Of a stretch of DNA of 37,662 nt, positions 8,070 through 17,057 are shown piece by piece. A program made the translations under genes and the position numbers. The notes beneath the pieces were generated by a model. That model was not told the DNA's origin and did not search any database. It was given only the letters and a program-made list of their open reading frames with translations. The stretch covers positions 1 to 37,662 of the forward strand of contig QXWR01000045.1 of NCBI GenBank assembly GCA_009911065.1, in the 5' to 3' direction. Source of the stretch: Clostridiaceae bacterium (GTDB lineage Bacteria > Bacillota > Clostridia > Lachnospirales > Lachnospiraceae). Every line of letters begins with the position of its first letter. Position 1 is the first letter of the stretch.

Positions 8070-9182
8070 ATGAAAAGTGTGTTGGTTCTGTCAGCAGATT
8101 ACCCAGATACTACAGGGCGGGTTCCCTTGATGTATGTGCATACAAGAAATAAATATTATATTCAGCATAATATTGATGTGACTGTACTTAATTTTCATAC
8201 GGATTACAATTATGTATTAGATGGAATAAAAGTGATTTCCCTGAATTCATATGAGAATAATTTAGATACCTATGATACTTTGATTCTTCATGCTGCAAAT
8301 CTGAGAAATCATTATCGTTTTTTGCGCAAATATGAAAAACGGTTTTCTCATTTGATTTTCTTCTTTCATGGACATGAGGTTTTAAGGTTGAATAAGGCCT
8401 ATCCAAAACCCTATGATTTTGTGGAGAAAAACGGATATCTGCATGATATGGCACAGGAGATTTATGACTCATTTAAGCTGCATATATGGAGAAAATATTT
8501 GCCCACAATAGCGCCAAAATCAGATTTTATATTTGTAAGCAATTGGTTTTTTAGAGAGTTTGAGAAATATATGCGACTTACAAAAAAAGATTTGTTAGAC
8601 CATGTTCATATAATTCATAACAGTGTAGGAAAAGTTTTTGAGGAGAATACTTACCAATTTAAAAATGAAAAAAGATATGATTTTATTACCGTTAGAAGTG
8701 TTATGGATAATTCAAAATATTGTATTGATTTGGTCACGAAGTTTGCCAGAAAGTATCCTCAATATCTATTTTTGATTATTGGATGTGGAAATTATTTTCG
8801 ATTCAATAAGAAACCTGAAAATGTGGTATGGATCGACAAAGTTGTGAAGCATCAAGAGCTTTTAGAATATCTGAATCAAAGCAGATGCGGTCTGTTTCCA
8901 ACTAGATTAGATGCACAGGGTGTTATGATGTGTGAATTGGCGGCATATGGAATGCCAGTCATTACGTCAGATATTGATGTGTGCCGAGAAGTTTTTGATG
9001 GAGTGGGTCATATAGAGTTAATAAATAATGACATCAATTTGACAAATCTTGATCAGGTGTATAATCGATTGATTTCAAGAATGCCTTATAAAAAATGTAA
9101 TAAATTTAGTTATGAAAGTACAGTTAAAATAGAAGAAAACCTTATAAAATCCCTTGGGGGGGGTATGACTTCATTACAATAA
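8070..9182 (+). CDS. GT4-family glycosyltransferase ending in a poly-G tract
   Basis: ATG 8070 is preferred over an upstream GTG (8058) because AAGGTGG at 8055-8061 lies 8 bases before it; the product is 370 residues. The N-terminal domain begins MKSVLVLSADYPD. The C-terminal GT-B domain starts near YDFITVRSVMD and holds the nucleotide-sugar loop QGVMMCELAAYGMPVITSD. The gene reaches G8 at 9156-9163 (residues 363-365) and stops five codons later. One extra G would carry the frame into a second, homologous C-terminal domain. It starts the AT-rich part of the operon. The sugar and linkage cannot be told. Confidence 0.85.
   Translation: MKSVLVLSADYPDTTGRVPLMYVHTRNKYYIQHNIDVTVLNFHTDYNYVLDGIKVISLNSYENNLDTYDTLILHAANLRNHYRFLRKYEKRFSHLIFFFHGHEVLRLNKAYPKPYDFVEKNGYLHDMAQEIYDSFKLHIWRKYLPTIAPKSDFIFVSNWFFREFEKYMRLTKKDLLDHVHIIHNSVGKVFEENTYQFKNEKRYDFITVRSVMDNSKYCIDLVTKFARKYPQYLFLIIGCGNYFRFNKKPENVVWIDKVVKHQELLEYLNQSRCGLFPTRLDAQGVMMCELAAYGMPVITSDIDVCREVFDGVGHIELINNDINLTNLDQVYNRLISRMPYKKCNKFSYESTVKIEENLIKSLGGGMTSLQ
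9156..9163 (+). repeat. Poly-G tract G8 (domain junction in GT4 gene)
   Basis: Eight consecutive G followed by TATGAC. Eight Gs give LGGGMTSLQ and stop; nine (or six) would read GG(G)YDFITIRSVMD and continue to 9664; seven would give an immediate TGA. Confidence 0.95.
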
Positions 9183-9664
9183 GAAGTGTGATGGATGAGA
9201 CAAAATATGGTATTGATATAGTCGTAAAGTTGGCTGAAGCTTATCCCCAATACCGTTTCCTGATTATAGGGAAGGGACTATTCTTTGATTACAGACAAAA
9301 ACCTGATAATATCACCTGGTATGGAAAGTCATTGACCCATGAGGAAATATTATATTGTCTGGACCATGCTAAATGTGCTCTTATGCCAACAAGACAGGAC
9401 ACACAGGGAGTTATGACATGTGAATTTGCGACCTATGGAATTCCAGTTATTACCTCAGATCTTGAGGTTTGTCGAGAAATGTGCGGAGAGTTAGAGCTAG
9501 TGGAATTTATAGAAAATAGTGCAGAAAAGGTAGAATTAGAAGAGATTTATACAAATTTGCTTGTAAAAATAAGAGATAAGAAGGACAAGTGGGAAAAGCC
9601 AAATAAATTTTGCTATAACAATACTGTAAAGCTGGAGGAAGACCTCATAAAAGGAGAAAAATAA
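9164..9664 (+). CDS. Second GT4 C-terminal domain, phase-linked to the gene upstream
   Basis: The frame is open directly from the G8 tract to 9664 and encodes about 166 residues that repeat the C-terminal domain of the preceding gene: YDFITIRSVMD, YPQYRFLIIG, QGVMTCEFATYGIPVITSD and NKFCYNNTVKLEEDLIK all have counterparts there. No N-terminal GT-B domain exists. An internal GTG at 9188 could start a 158-residue product, but no convincing Shine-Dalgarno is seen. The simplest reading is a fusion module: with nine Gs the upstream gene would make a 531-residue protein with two tandem C-terminal domains. Otherwise it is the remnant of a second glycosyltransferase whose N-terminal half was lost at the tract. 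Confidence 0.7.
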   Translation, partial: YDFITIRSVMDETKYGIDIVVKLAEAYPQYRFLIIGKGLFFDYRQKPDNITWYGKSLTHEEILYCLDHAKCALMPTRQDTQGVMTCEFATYGIPVITSDLEVCREMCGELELVEFIENSAEKVELEEIYTNLLVKIRDKKDKWEKPNKFCYNNTVKLEEDLIKGEK

Positions 9665-9665
9665 T

Positions 9666-10808
9666 TTGGAACAAATGAATTTACAAAAAACAATTCTTCT
9701 CGTTTTTGGTACAAGGCCAGAAGCCATTAAAATGTGTCCATTAATAAGAGAATTAAAAGACAGACCATTTTTTCGAACACTCGTTTGCGTTACGGGACAA
9801 CATAGAGCTATGTTGGATCAGGTGTTAAATCTATTTCAAATAACTCCGGATTATGATTTAGATATTATGAAAGATAATCAGACATTATTTGACATTACGA
9901 CGAATGTGATGAAAGGAATGAAACCGATATTAGAGGATGTGAGACCAGATATTGTTTTGGTACATGGCGATACAAGTACTGCTTTTGCCACAGCATTAAG
10001 CTGTTTTTACCTTCAGATTCCTGTAGGTCATGTGGAGGCAGGTCTTCGAACTTATAATAAATATAGTCCATATCCAGAAGAATTTAACCGACAGGCAGTG
10101 GGAATTATCAGCTCATTTCATTTTGCGCCAACAAACATTAGCAGAAAGCATCTGATTCGGGAAGGAAAAGAGGAAAAGTACATATTTGTTACCGGAAATA
10201 CAGCAATTGACGCATTGAAAACAACCATAAGGGAAAATTATTACCACCCAGAGCTGGAGTGGAGCAAAGATTCCCGAATGATTTTGATTACAGCACACAG
10301 ACGTGAAAATCTTGGGAAACCAATGTATAACATGTTTTATGCGATTCGAAAAGTGTTGGAGGAACATGAGGATGTGAAAGCAATTTACCCAATTCATCTG
10401 AATCCGACAGTTCGTCAGGCAGCAAAGGATGTATTTGGAGAATCATCTTTTGGAGGGAGAGAGGAGCGGCTGCATTTAATTGAGCCATTGGATGTGCTTG
10501 ATTTTCATAATTTTATGAAAGCGGCATATTTGACTCTTACGGATTCAGGGGGTATTCAGGAAGAAGCGCCTTTTCTTGGAAAGCCGGTTCTTGTAATGCG
10601 GGATACAACAGAGAGGCCAGAAGGAATTGAGGCGGGAACATTGAAGCTGGTAGGGACTGACAAAGAAGAAATCTATAAGGTCTTTACAGAGCTGCTGGAC
10701 AATCGGGAGATTTATGAGAGAATGGTCCATGCTTCGAACCCTTATGGAGATGGTCAGGCCAGTGCAAGAATCGCAGATATTTTAGAGTTTGGATATACAA
10801 AACGGTAA
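9666..10808 (+). CDS. wecB: UDP-GlcNAc 2-epimerase (non-hydrolysing)
   Basis: The 380-residue protein interconverts UDP-GlcNAc and UDP-ManNAc. It has FGTRPEAIK near the N-terminus, TGQHR, HGDTSTAFA, GHVEAGLRT with the intact Gly (contrast the WbpI paralogue), NTAIDA, TAHRRENLG and TDSGGIQEEAP, all typical of WecB/MnaA. A TTG start at 9666 is chosen because GGAG at 9653-9656 is 9 bases away; ATG 9675 is further. It could supply ManNAc for the repeat unit or for teichoic acid linkage units. It is a clear member of the family, with no odd residues noticed. Confidence 0.95.
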   Translation: MEQMNLQKTILLVFGTRPEAIKMCPLIRELKDRPFFRTLVCVTGQHRAMLDQVLNLFQITPDYDLDIMKDNQTLFDITTNVMKGMKPILEDVRPDIVLVHGDTSTAFATALSCFYLQIPVGHVEAGLRTYNKYSPYPEEFNRQAVGIISSFHFAPTNISRKHLIREGKEEKYIFVTGNTAIDALKTTIRENYYHPELEWSKDSRMILITAHRRENLGKPMYNMFYAIRKVLEEHEDVKAIYPIHLNPTVRQAAKDVFGESSFGGREERLHLIEPLDVLDFHNFMKAAYLTLTDSGGIQEEAPFLGKPVLVMRDTTERPEGIEAGTLKLVGTDKEEIYKVFTELLDNREIYERMVHASNPYGDGQASARIADILEFGYTKR

Positions 10809-10824
10809 ATAAAAAGGAGAAAAA

Positions 10825-11937
10825 ATGAAAAAGTGTATTTTTCATATACCAATTGCTTTGGATCCCAATGCATTATCTGCATCCGGCATTCGTCCCATGA
10901 AGATGCTGCAGGCATTTCGGGAGATCGGATATGAAGTGGCAGAGGTTTCAGGAGATGCAAAAAGCAGGAAGAAAGCAATACGTGAAATAAAAGCAAATAT
11001 TAAGAAAGGAGTTCATTATGATTTTTTATATTCGGAAAGTAGTACAACGCCGACAATATTGACAGAAAAGCATCATTTTCCTACCCATCCTTTTCTGGAT
11101 TTTTCTTTTTTTGAATTTTGCAGAAAGAATCACATAAAGATTGGATTGTTTTATAGAGATATTTATTGGAAATTTGACACTTATAAAAAGGCGCTTCCTG
11201 CATGGAAAGCTTTTTTGGCAATTTATTGTTATAAGTATGATCTTAAAAAATATGAACAATTATTAAATAAATTATATTTACCTTCGCTGAAATTATATTC
11301 ATATATAAAAATAGAAAATTTGGATTTTATTGCTGATGTGTTACCGCCAGGATGCCAAAATCAATTAAGAGAACAAATGAACGAAGATAGGATTCGGAAT
11401 TTTGATGAAAAACCTTTGGTGATTTTTTATGTAGGAGGTTTGGGGGAATGTTACGATATATCAGAATTAATGGCAGCTGTTAGTAAAATAAAACAATGCA
11501 AAATGATTATTTGCTGCAGAAAGAATGAGTGGGAGAAAGAAAAAGATTCATTGAAAAAATATATTGTTAACGGAAATATTGAGATTATACATAAAAATAA
11601 TCAAGAATTAGAACCATATTATGAACAGGCAGATATTTGTTGCCTGTTGTTTCGTCCGTATGTATATAGAGAATTGGCTATACCATTTAAAGCTTTTGAG
11701 TATTTAGGGCATTTAAAGCCAGTTTTGGTTTCGAAAAAGACTCTAATTAGTGAATTTGTAGACCAATATAAGATCGGATGGTCTATGGAGTATTCTACAG
11801 ATGTTATTTATAGAAAATTGAGTGAAATAATAGAAAATCCAGATTTATTACAAGAAAAAAAGAGGAATTGTATTAAGGCCAGAGAAGAAAATACATGGTG
11901 CAAACGTGCTGAAAAAGTCGCTGCCGATTTAAAATAA
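10825..11937 (+). CDS. Glycosyltransferase, GT-B fold (GT4-like)
   Basis: The 370-residue protein opens with MKKCIFHIPIALDPNALSAS and a GIRPMKMLQAFREIGYEV helix, as in GT4 enzymes where the N-terminal domain binds the acceptor. The C-terminal domain has VIFYVGGLGE at the domain junction and the nucleotide-sugar loop ELAIPFKAFEYLGHLKPVLVS, with a Glu-x-Pro-x-Lys-x-Phe-Glu-Tyr pattern. AAAAGGAG precedes the ATG. It lies between wecB and the Wzy-like gene and is AT-rich. Specificity is unknown. Confidence 0.8.
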   Translation: MKKCIFHIPIALDPNALSASGIRPMKMLQAFREIGYEVAEVSGDAKSRKKAIREIKANIKKGVHYDFLYSESSTTPTILTEKHHFPTHPFLDFSFFEFCRKNHIKIGLFYRDIYWKFDTYKKALPAWKAFLAIYCYKYDLKKYEQLLNKLYLPSLKLYSYIKIENLDFIADVLPPGCQNQLREQMNEDRIRNFDEKPLVIFYVGGLGECYDISELMAAVSKIKQCKMIICCRKNEWEKEKDSLKKYIVNGNIEIIHKNNQELEPYYEQADICCLLFRPYVYRELAIPFKAFEYLGHLKPVLVSKKTLISEFVDQYKIGWSMEYSTDVIYRKLSEIIENPDLLQEKKRNCIKAREENTWCKRAEKVAADLK

Positions 11938-11980
11938 TATCATACCTTTTAGGAAGCTGTTGGGAGGACAGGAGAGTTGT

Positions 11981-13345
11981 ATGAAATTAATTATAGTAAT
12001 ATTCGTATTTTTTTGCTCGCTATTACTTTTTTCAAAAGCAGCTGGTTCACTTAATTTGAAAAAATTAAATATCATAAGTTTTGTTTTTTATAATATGATT
12101 ATTTTCTCTTATATTGGAGCTTCTTGTGTTTTCCTGGGTTTTAGGGATCACTATTTAATTGCTAAAATCAGAGATGATTTTATTGTTTTAAAAACCTATT
12201 TAATTATTGCATATACTATGATTATGTTTCCTTTATTCATTATATTATGGAATCGTGTTTTTGTAGGAAAGAAAGTCAGTTGTATATATGATGATTTTTT
12301 GAAACAGAGAACAGTTTGTAATCGTAACGAAAATTTAGCATATATTGCTACAATTATAGCAACTGTAATCGGGATATCCGCTACAGCTTATGTTTTTCAT
12401 TGTATCGGAATGATACCTATTTTACATATGAATATGAGCACAAATGAAATGGCTGCTTTAAGAATTAATATTAACCGCGGTTTTACGGGAAATGTCTACA
12501 TAAAAAATCTTGTTATGATTTTATTAACTCCCTTATTATCTTATTTTACATATATCTATTTTCGTGTTACTCACAAAAAGAAATGGGGATTTATTTTTAT
12601 CATAAACTTATTTTTAAGTATCATAATCAAGACATATGATTTTCAAAAGTCGCCGATTATATATTATTTTTTTAATTACTATATGATTGAAGTTATGCTT
12701 GGAAATAAGAATATTTTGAAAATTTTTTGTTTAATCGGGAGTTTAGGTGCGGTTCTTATTTATGTACAATATACATTTGTTGCAGGATATGAGGGAAAAT
12801 TGTTTACCATACGGTCAGGACCTGGGGGACGTATATTTATGACTCAAATAGCAACTTTATTTTTACATGTACAAGCTTTTCCAAAGGAAGTGCCATACTT
12901 AAATGGCGCCAGTTTGCCAACTAAACTGGCAAGATTGATTGGAAGTTCCAATTCATGGGTACGTTCCGGTCGGGAGGTTATGAAGCTTTATAATCCATCT
13001 GGAATAAAAGCAGGAACGGCCGGAGTAATGAATACCTTATTTGTGGGAGAGGCATATGCAAATTGGGGAATTTGGGGACTGATGGTTGCCCCATTTATTG
13101 TGGCAGTCACATTTTCATTATCATTTTTGACCATATTAAAATTTAAAAAGACACCTTTAACTTTAGTATTGTATCTTGCACTTTTTCAGTCATTTACCGG
13201 GGGACTGCAGGGGGGATTTGTTGATTTTCTATATAATGCAGGAGTTTTTCTGATAATTGGTATAGCATATAGCTTCTATATTTTATTGAACCGAGGAAAA
13301 ATAGGAATGAAAAGGCCTTTGAAATTAAGACGCCGGAATTTATAA
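11981..13345 (+). CDS. Wzy-like oligosaccharide repeat-unit polymerase (membrane)
   Basis: ATG 11981 with GGAGAG at 11971-11976 is preferred over an upstream TTG at 11960; the protein is 454 residues. Roughly ten hydrophobic segments can be seen, with a larger polar stretch around residues 270-340 (containing RSGPGGR and SNSWVRSGREVMKLYNPSG) that would lie outside, then a short segment rich in Gly (NWGIWGLMVAPFIVA). This layout and its position just before the flippase are those of Wzy-type polymerases, which are too divergent for firm motif assignment. An O-antigen ligase-like role is the alternative. Confidence 0.7.
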   Translation: MKLIIVIFVFFCSLLLFSKAAGSLNLKKLNIISFVFYNMIIFSYIGASCVFLGFRDHYLIAKIRDDFIVLKTYLIIAYTMIMFPLFIILWNRVFVGKKVSCIYDDFLKQRTVCNRNENLAYIATIIATVIGISATAYVFHCIGMIPILHMNMSTNEMAALRININRGFTGNVYIKNLVMILLTPLLSYFTYIYFRVTHKKKWGFIFIINLFLSIIIKTYDFQKSPIIYYFFNYYMIEVMLGNKNILKIFCLIGSLGAVLIYVQYTFVAGYEGKLFTIRSGPGGRIFMTQIATLFLHVQAFPKEVPYLNGASLPTKLARLIGSSNSWVRSGREVMKLYNPSGIKAGTAGVMNTLFVGEAYANWGIWGLMVAPFIVAVTFSLSFLTILKFKKTPLTLVLYLALFQSFTGGLQGGFVDFLYNAGVFLIIGIAYSFYILLNRGKIGMKRPLKLRRRNL

Positions 13346-13409
13346 CTTGAAAATAAACAATATGCGATTATTGCATGTCTGAAAGATAAAGAAGAAGGTG
13401 AGATAACTA

Positions 13410-14723
13410 TTGCATCCCAAATTTCAAAAATCAGTCAATATGGTAAAGAAACTATGGAAGAGCATAATCGATTTGATTAAAGGTGGTATTTTATATATTT
13501 TAACAGGAAGTGTTCTTGCAAACGCAATTACTATGATTTCATCCGTTGTAATAGCCCGATTGATTGACAAAGCAGAATATGCAGCATTAGCTTATGCGGA
13601 CAATTTTTATGGCTATATTACATTAGCTTCTGGCTTGGGATTATCCACAGCTATGCTGAAATTTGCGGCAGTGTCAGATTCACCAAAAGAAAGAAGCAAA
13701 TATTTTAATTATTCTTTTGTATGCGGAGGGACCTTTAACTTAAGTTTATCTTTGTTTCTTTGCGTAATTGTTACATATATCCAATTGCCTTTTGAAAATG
13801 CTAAAAAATATATTTATCTATTATGCTTATATCCAGTGCTTCAGAATATATTAAACACAATATCATCTTATTTAAGATCTTCTTTAAGAAATAAAGAATA
13901 TGCGGTCGTAGGAATTATACAATCGGTTGTTGTATGTATATTAAGCATTTTATGTGTAATTGTTGTGGGAGCTGCTGGAATTATTTCAGCAAGATATACC
14001 GGAATCTTGATTGCATTGATTTTAGGAATTGTTCTTATTCTGAAAAAGGAAAAATTATATTATAGGGAACATTTGAATCATTCAGAAAAAAAGCATGTAT
14101 TGGCAACAGGTATATCTTTAATGTTTGCAAACCTGTTTTCTGGCATGATGCCAATTAACGAATCTTTTTTGATTAACAATATCATTCAAGATGAAATTAT
14201 TACTGCAAATTTCAAGGTTGCCGGACTTGTGCCATCACAAATTTATTTAATTACAAGTGCTTTGGCTGTATATTTTTTTCCGGTTGTATCGAAATTAACC
14301 CGCGTACAGGATATAAAGAAGACCTTTTATAAAGCGGGAATCATCAATTTGGGTATTGTGTTGATTTGCACGCTGGTTGGACTTATCATAACACCTGTAT
14401 TAATACGTTTGCTTTATGGGCCAAAGTATGAAGATGCAATCCCCATATCTTATATGCTGTGGGGGATTCGAGGGATGAATGCAGGAGTGAGGATGCTTCC
14501 TATGAATTTGCTTCCTGCTTTGGGAAAAGTACGATTTAATGCTGCTTTAGCAATGATATCCACTTTGGTCCAGTTTGGGTTGGACTATATTTTAATATTT
14601 TTATATGGAATTGATGGAATTATATATGGTTCTACAATTGTTTATTTGGTCAGTGGCATTGCATATTGGTTATATTTTATCCATGTGTGCAAAAATTGGG
14701 AAGGGAATGATACAATCCTATGA
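13410..14723 (+). CDS. Wzx-like polysaccharide flippase (MOP superfamily)
   Basis: The 437-residue membrane protein has about twelve hydrophobic segments and the N-terminal pattern GSVLANAITMISSVVIARLIDKAEYAAL, typical of polysaccharide exporters of the MOP family (PF01943/PF13440), followed by YGYITLASGLGLSTAMLKF. It should move the lipid-linked repeat across the membrane. The TTG at 13410 is preceded by GGTGAG at 13397-13402; ATG 13440 is an alternative. Its end overlaps the next gene by four bases (ATGA). Confidence 0.88.
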   Translation: MHPKFQKSVNMVKKLWKSIIDLIKGGILYILTGSVLANAITMISSVVIARLIDKAEYAALAYADNFYGYITLASGLGLSTAMLKFAAVSDSPKERSKYFNYSFVCGGTFNLSLSLFLCVIVTYIQLPFENAKKYIYLLCLYPVLQNILNTISSYLRSSLRNKEYAVVGIIQSVVVCILSILCVIVVGAAGIISARYTGILIALILGIVLILKKEKLYYREHLNHSEKKHVLATGISLMFANLFSGMMPINESFLINNIIQDEIITANFKVAGLVPSQIYLITSALAVYFFPVVSKLTRVQDIKKTFYKAGIINLGIVLICTLVGLIITPVLIRLLYGPKYEDAIPISYMLWGIRGMNAGVRMLPMNLLPALGKVRFNAALAMISTLVQFGLDYILIFLYGIDGIIYGSTIVYLVSGIAYWLYFIHVCKNWEGNDTIL

Positions 14724-15706
14724 ACAGCTCTTATGATTTTAAAAGATCCAAAGAAAAGTATAGAGAGTTATGCAAAAATGAGAAATCGATAAACATTTAT
14801 ATGAAAGATTGGTATTTGGATGCAGTTACGGAAAAGGAAGATGACTGGCAAGTGATTATAGTAGAGGAGAATGAATTGGTTATGGCAGCTTTTCCTTTTG
14901 GGTATCAAAAGCGCCACGGATTACGGTATATCTATTCTCCATGGCAATGTGCAAGAGGGGGATTGTGGATACGGGAGAGATTTTACCGGGGAAAAGAGGA
15001 AGAATTGTCTGTTTTAAATCAATATGTGAAGCAAATTATAGACGATCTTCCGCCTTATGATTCTTTTAATATTCTATTTAACAGTGATTTTAAGAACTGG
15101 CAGCCATTTTACTGGAATGGTTTTTCTGCACAACCAAGATATAGTATGGTAATACAAAAAAGTATAGAAGATTATATTATTTGCATTGGGAAAAAAAGGA
15201 GAGAACGAATCCGAAGAGCCAAAAGGAAATATTGCATGAGGGAAAATCAAATATCAAAAGAGGATTATTGGGATTTTTTAGTTAAATCGTATGAGTCAAA
15301 GAAAAAAATATTAGATTATAGTTCTGATAAGTTTTATAAATTGTGGGACGCATTGAAATTTTATAATGCCTGTATTGTACGCAGTGTATTGGATGAAGAT
15401 CAAAACTTGGTTGCTGTAAATATTATTTTGGAAGATAATAAAAGATGTTATAATCAATTCGGAACACAAATGCAGGGAAAGGATACAGATGCCACATCTT
15501 ATGCAATCTATGATGCCATAAATTATGCATTGAATAAGGAAAAAATATTTGATTTTGAAGGTAGCATGATAAAGGGTGTGTGTGAATTTAACAGCAGCTT
15601 TAATCCAGAATGGGAAGTTTATTATTTGATTTCAAATTGCAGTAGAAAATATAAAATTTTGTCTAATATAAAGAGTATCTTATTGGCTATCAAAGGACAG
15701 GAATAG
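14720..15706 (+). CDS. FemAB/GNAT-like acyltransferase
   Basis: The 328-residue soluble protein resembles GNAT-fold FemAB-like proteins found in exopolysaccharide loci: an N-terminal half with VIIVEENELVMAAFPFGYQKRHGLRYIYSP, a basic segment KKRRERIRRAKRKY near the middle, and a C-terminal half with ATSYAIYDAINYALNKEKIFDFEGSMIKGVCEFNSSFNP, matching the family's 'fDFeGs...v..f...FG' ending. It may transfer an amino-acyl or acyl group to an amino sugar. ATG 14720 overlaps the preceding stop. The acyl donor is unknown. Confidence 0.72.
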   Translation: MNSSYDFKRSKEKYRELCKNEKSINIYMKDWYLDAVTEKEDDWQVIIVEENELVMAAFPFGYQKRHGLRYIYSPWQCARGGLWIRERFYRGKEEELSVLNQYVKQIIDDLPPYDSFNILFNSDFKNWQPFYWNGFSAQPRYSMVIQKSIEDYIICIGKKRRERIRRAKRKYCMRENQISKEDYWDFLVKSYESKKKILDYSSDKFYKLWDALKFYNACIVRSVLDEDQNLVAVNIILEDNKRCYNQFGTQMQGKDTDATSYAIYDAINYALNKEKIFDFEGSMIKGVCEFNSSFNPEWEVYYLISNCSRKYKILSNIKSILLAIKGQE

Positions 15707-15716
15707 GAAAAAAGAT

Positions 15717-17057
15717 ATGGAAGAGATTATAAGATATATTACTACATTTTTATTAGGAGAAGGCAACGAAGCATTAACTGATTTGATTGCATATAGTAGA
15801 AATTCTTCTGCTCCAATTGTCATTCAGCCATCTTCTTTTTTTGATCCCAAAGTTTATCTGACTGAATTATCCATGCCACAGCTGCCACTACAGGAATGCT
15901 GTGGTGTTCCTGTTCTATTTGGAGATAACAAAATTGTCAGGAGTCAGAATCAGTACATTGTTTATGCGGATTTTATTGCAAGCAGCTATTTTTTAATGTC
16001 ACGATATGAGGAGTGTATTTGCCGGAATATTCGAGATCAACATGGTCGGTTTACAGGAAAGGATTCATTGCCGTTTCGCGGCAATTTTTTATTGCGTCCA
16101 ATTGTAGATGAATATGGAAAGATACTGCGGGAATTTTTAAGAGAACTGGGAATTTCCGTTGCTGAACCTTCTCATGAATTTCAACATATCTATTTAACCC
16201 ATGATGTAGATGAAATATGGAGATGGGGTAATTTACAAAATGTATTAAAAACATTTGTAAAAAAAATGATACGAAAAGAGAGAGAAGTTTTTGAAAGTTT
16301 TAAAGGATGGTATGATTATAAGAAATACGATCCAATTTTTACATTTCCATGGTTGGTAAAACAAGATCAGAAGCTGGTGAAGTATATTGGGAAAGAACGA
16401 TGTACAAGTGTTTTTTTTATAAAAGGTGGAGGACATGATAAGAAGGATGATTTCTACTATAAAAAAAGAAGACGCGTAGAGGATCTAATAGATTATTTGT
16501 TGAAAAATAGTTGTATAATCGGGTTACATGCAAGTTTTTCAGCGGGAAAGGACCCAGATAAAATTAAAGAAGAAAAGAAATATTTGGAGAATATACGGAA
16601 AGATAAAGTGTATTGGAATCGAAATCACTATTTATGCAGCAGAGAACCGGAAGATATGGAAGGTTTGATTGCAGCTGGAATTACAGATGATTTTACTATG
16701 GGTTATGCAGATCAGGTTGGATTTCGGTTAGGGACATGTCAGCCAGTCCAATGGATCAATCCATTGACAAAACAATTGACATCTTTGGTATTGCATCCAA
16801 TGGTAATTATGGATTGTACACTAAATGAAGAAAGATATATGAACCTAGACAAAATAGAGGCGTTTGATCTTATCTCCAAACTGGTAGATATAGTGAAAAT
16901 ATATCATGGAGAACTTGTATTGTTATGGCATAATACCTCTGTTGTCAGACAAAATAGTGGATATCATCGAGAATTATACAAAGAAACTTTACATTATATT
17001 TTTAGAAAAAGTATGAAGGAAAAAGTATTAGAAAAAGGGACAAGGAATGGAGTATGA
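15717..17057 (+). CDS. Polysaccharide deacetylase-like protein
   Basis: The 446-residue protein has an N-terminal region of about 155 residues, then a NodB-like segment starting LTHDVDE (about 160-166). THDVD is the metal-binding Asp-Asp motif form seen in bacterial polysaccharide deacetylases. Further on it has GLHASFSAG, where the His would be a metal ligand, then RNHYL, and LHPMVIMDCTL and LLWHNTS near the end, where His residues complete the site. It may remove N-acetyl groups from the glycan or a precursor. No signal peptide is visible, which fits a cytoplasmic step acting on precursors. It overlaps the following gene by 11 bases. Confidence 0.75.
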   Translation: MEEIIRYITTFLLGEGNEALTDLIAYSRNSSAPIVIQPSSFFDPKVYLTELSMPQLPLQECCGVPVLFGDNKIVRSQNQYIVYADFIASSYFLMSRYEECICRNIRDQHGRFTGKDSLPFRGNFLLRPIVDEYGKILREFLRELGISVAEPSHEFQHIYLTHDVDEIWRWGNLQNVLKTFVKKMIRKEREVFESFKGWYDYKKYDPIFTFPWLVKQDQKLVKYIGKERCTSVFFIKGGGHDKKDDFYYKKRRRVEDLIDYLLKNSCIIGLHASFSAGKDPDKIKEEKKYLENIRKDKVYWNRNHYLCSREPEDMEGLIAAGITDDFTMGYADQVGFRLGTCQPVQWINPLTKQLTSLVLHPMVIMDCTLNEERYMNLDKIEAFDLISKLVDIVKIYHGELVLLWHNTSVVRQNSGYHRELYKETLHYIFRKSMKEKVLEKGTRNGV

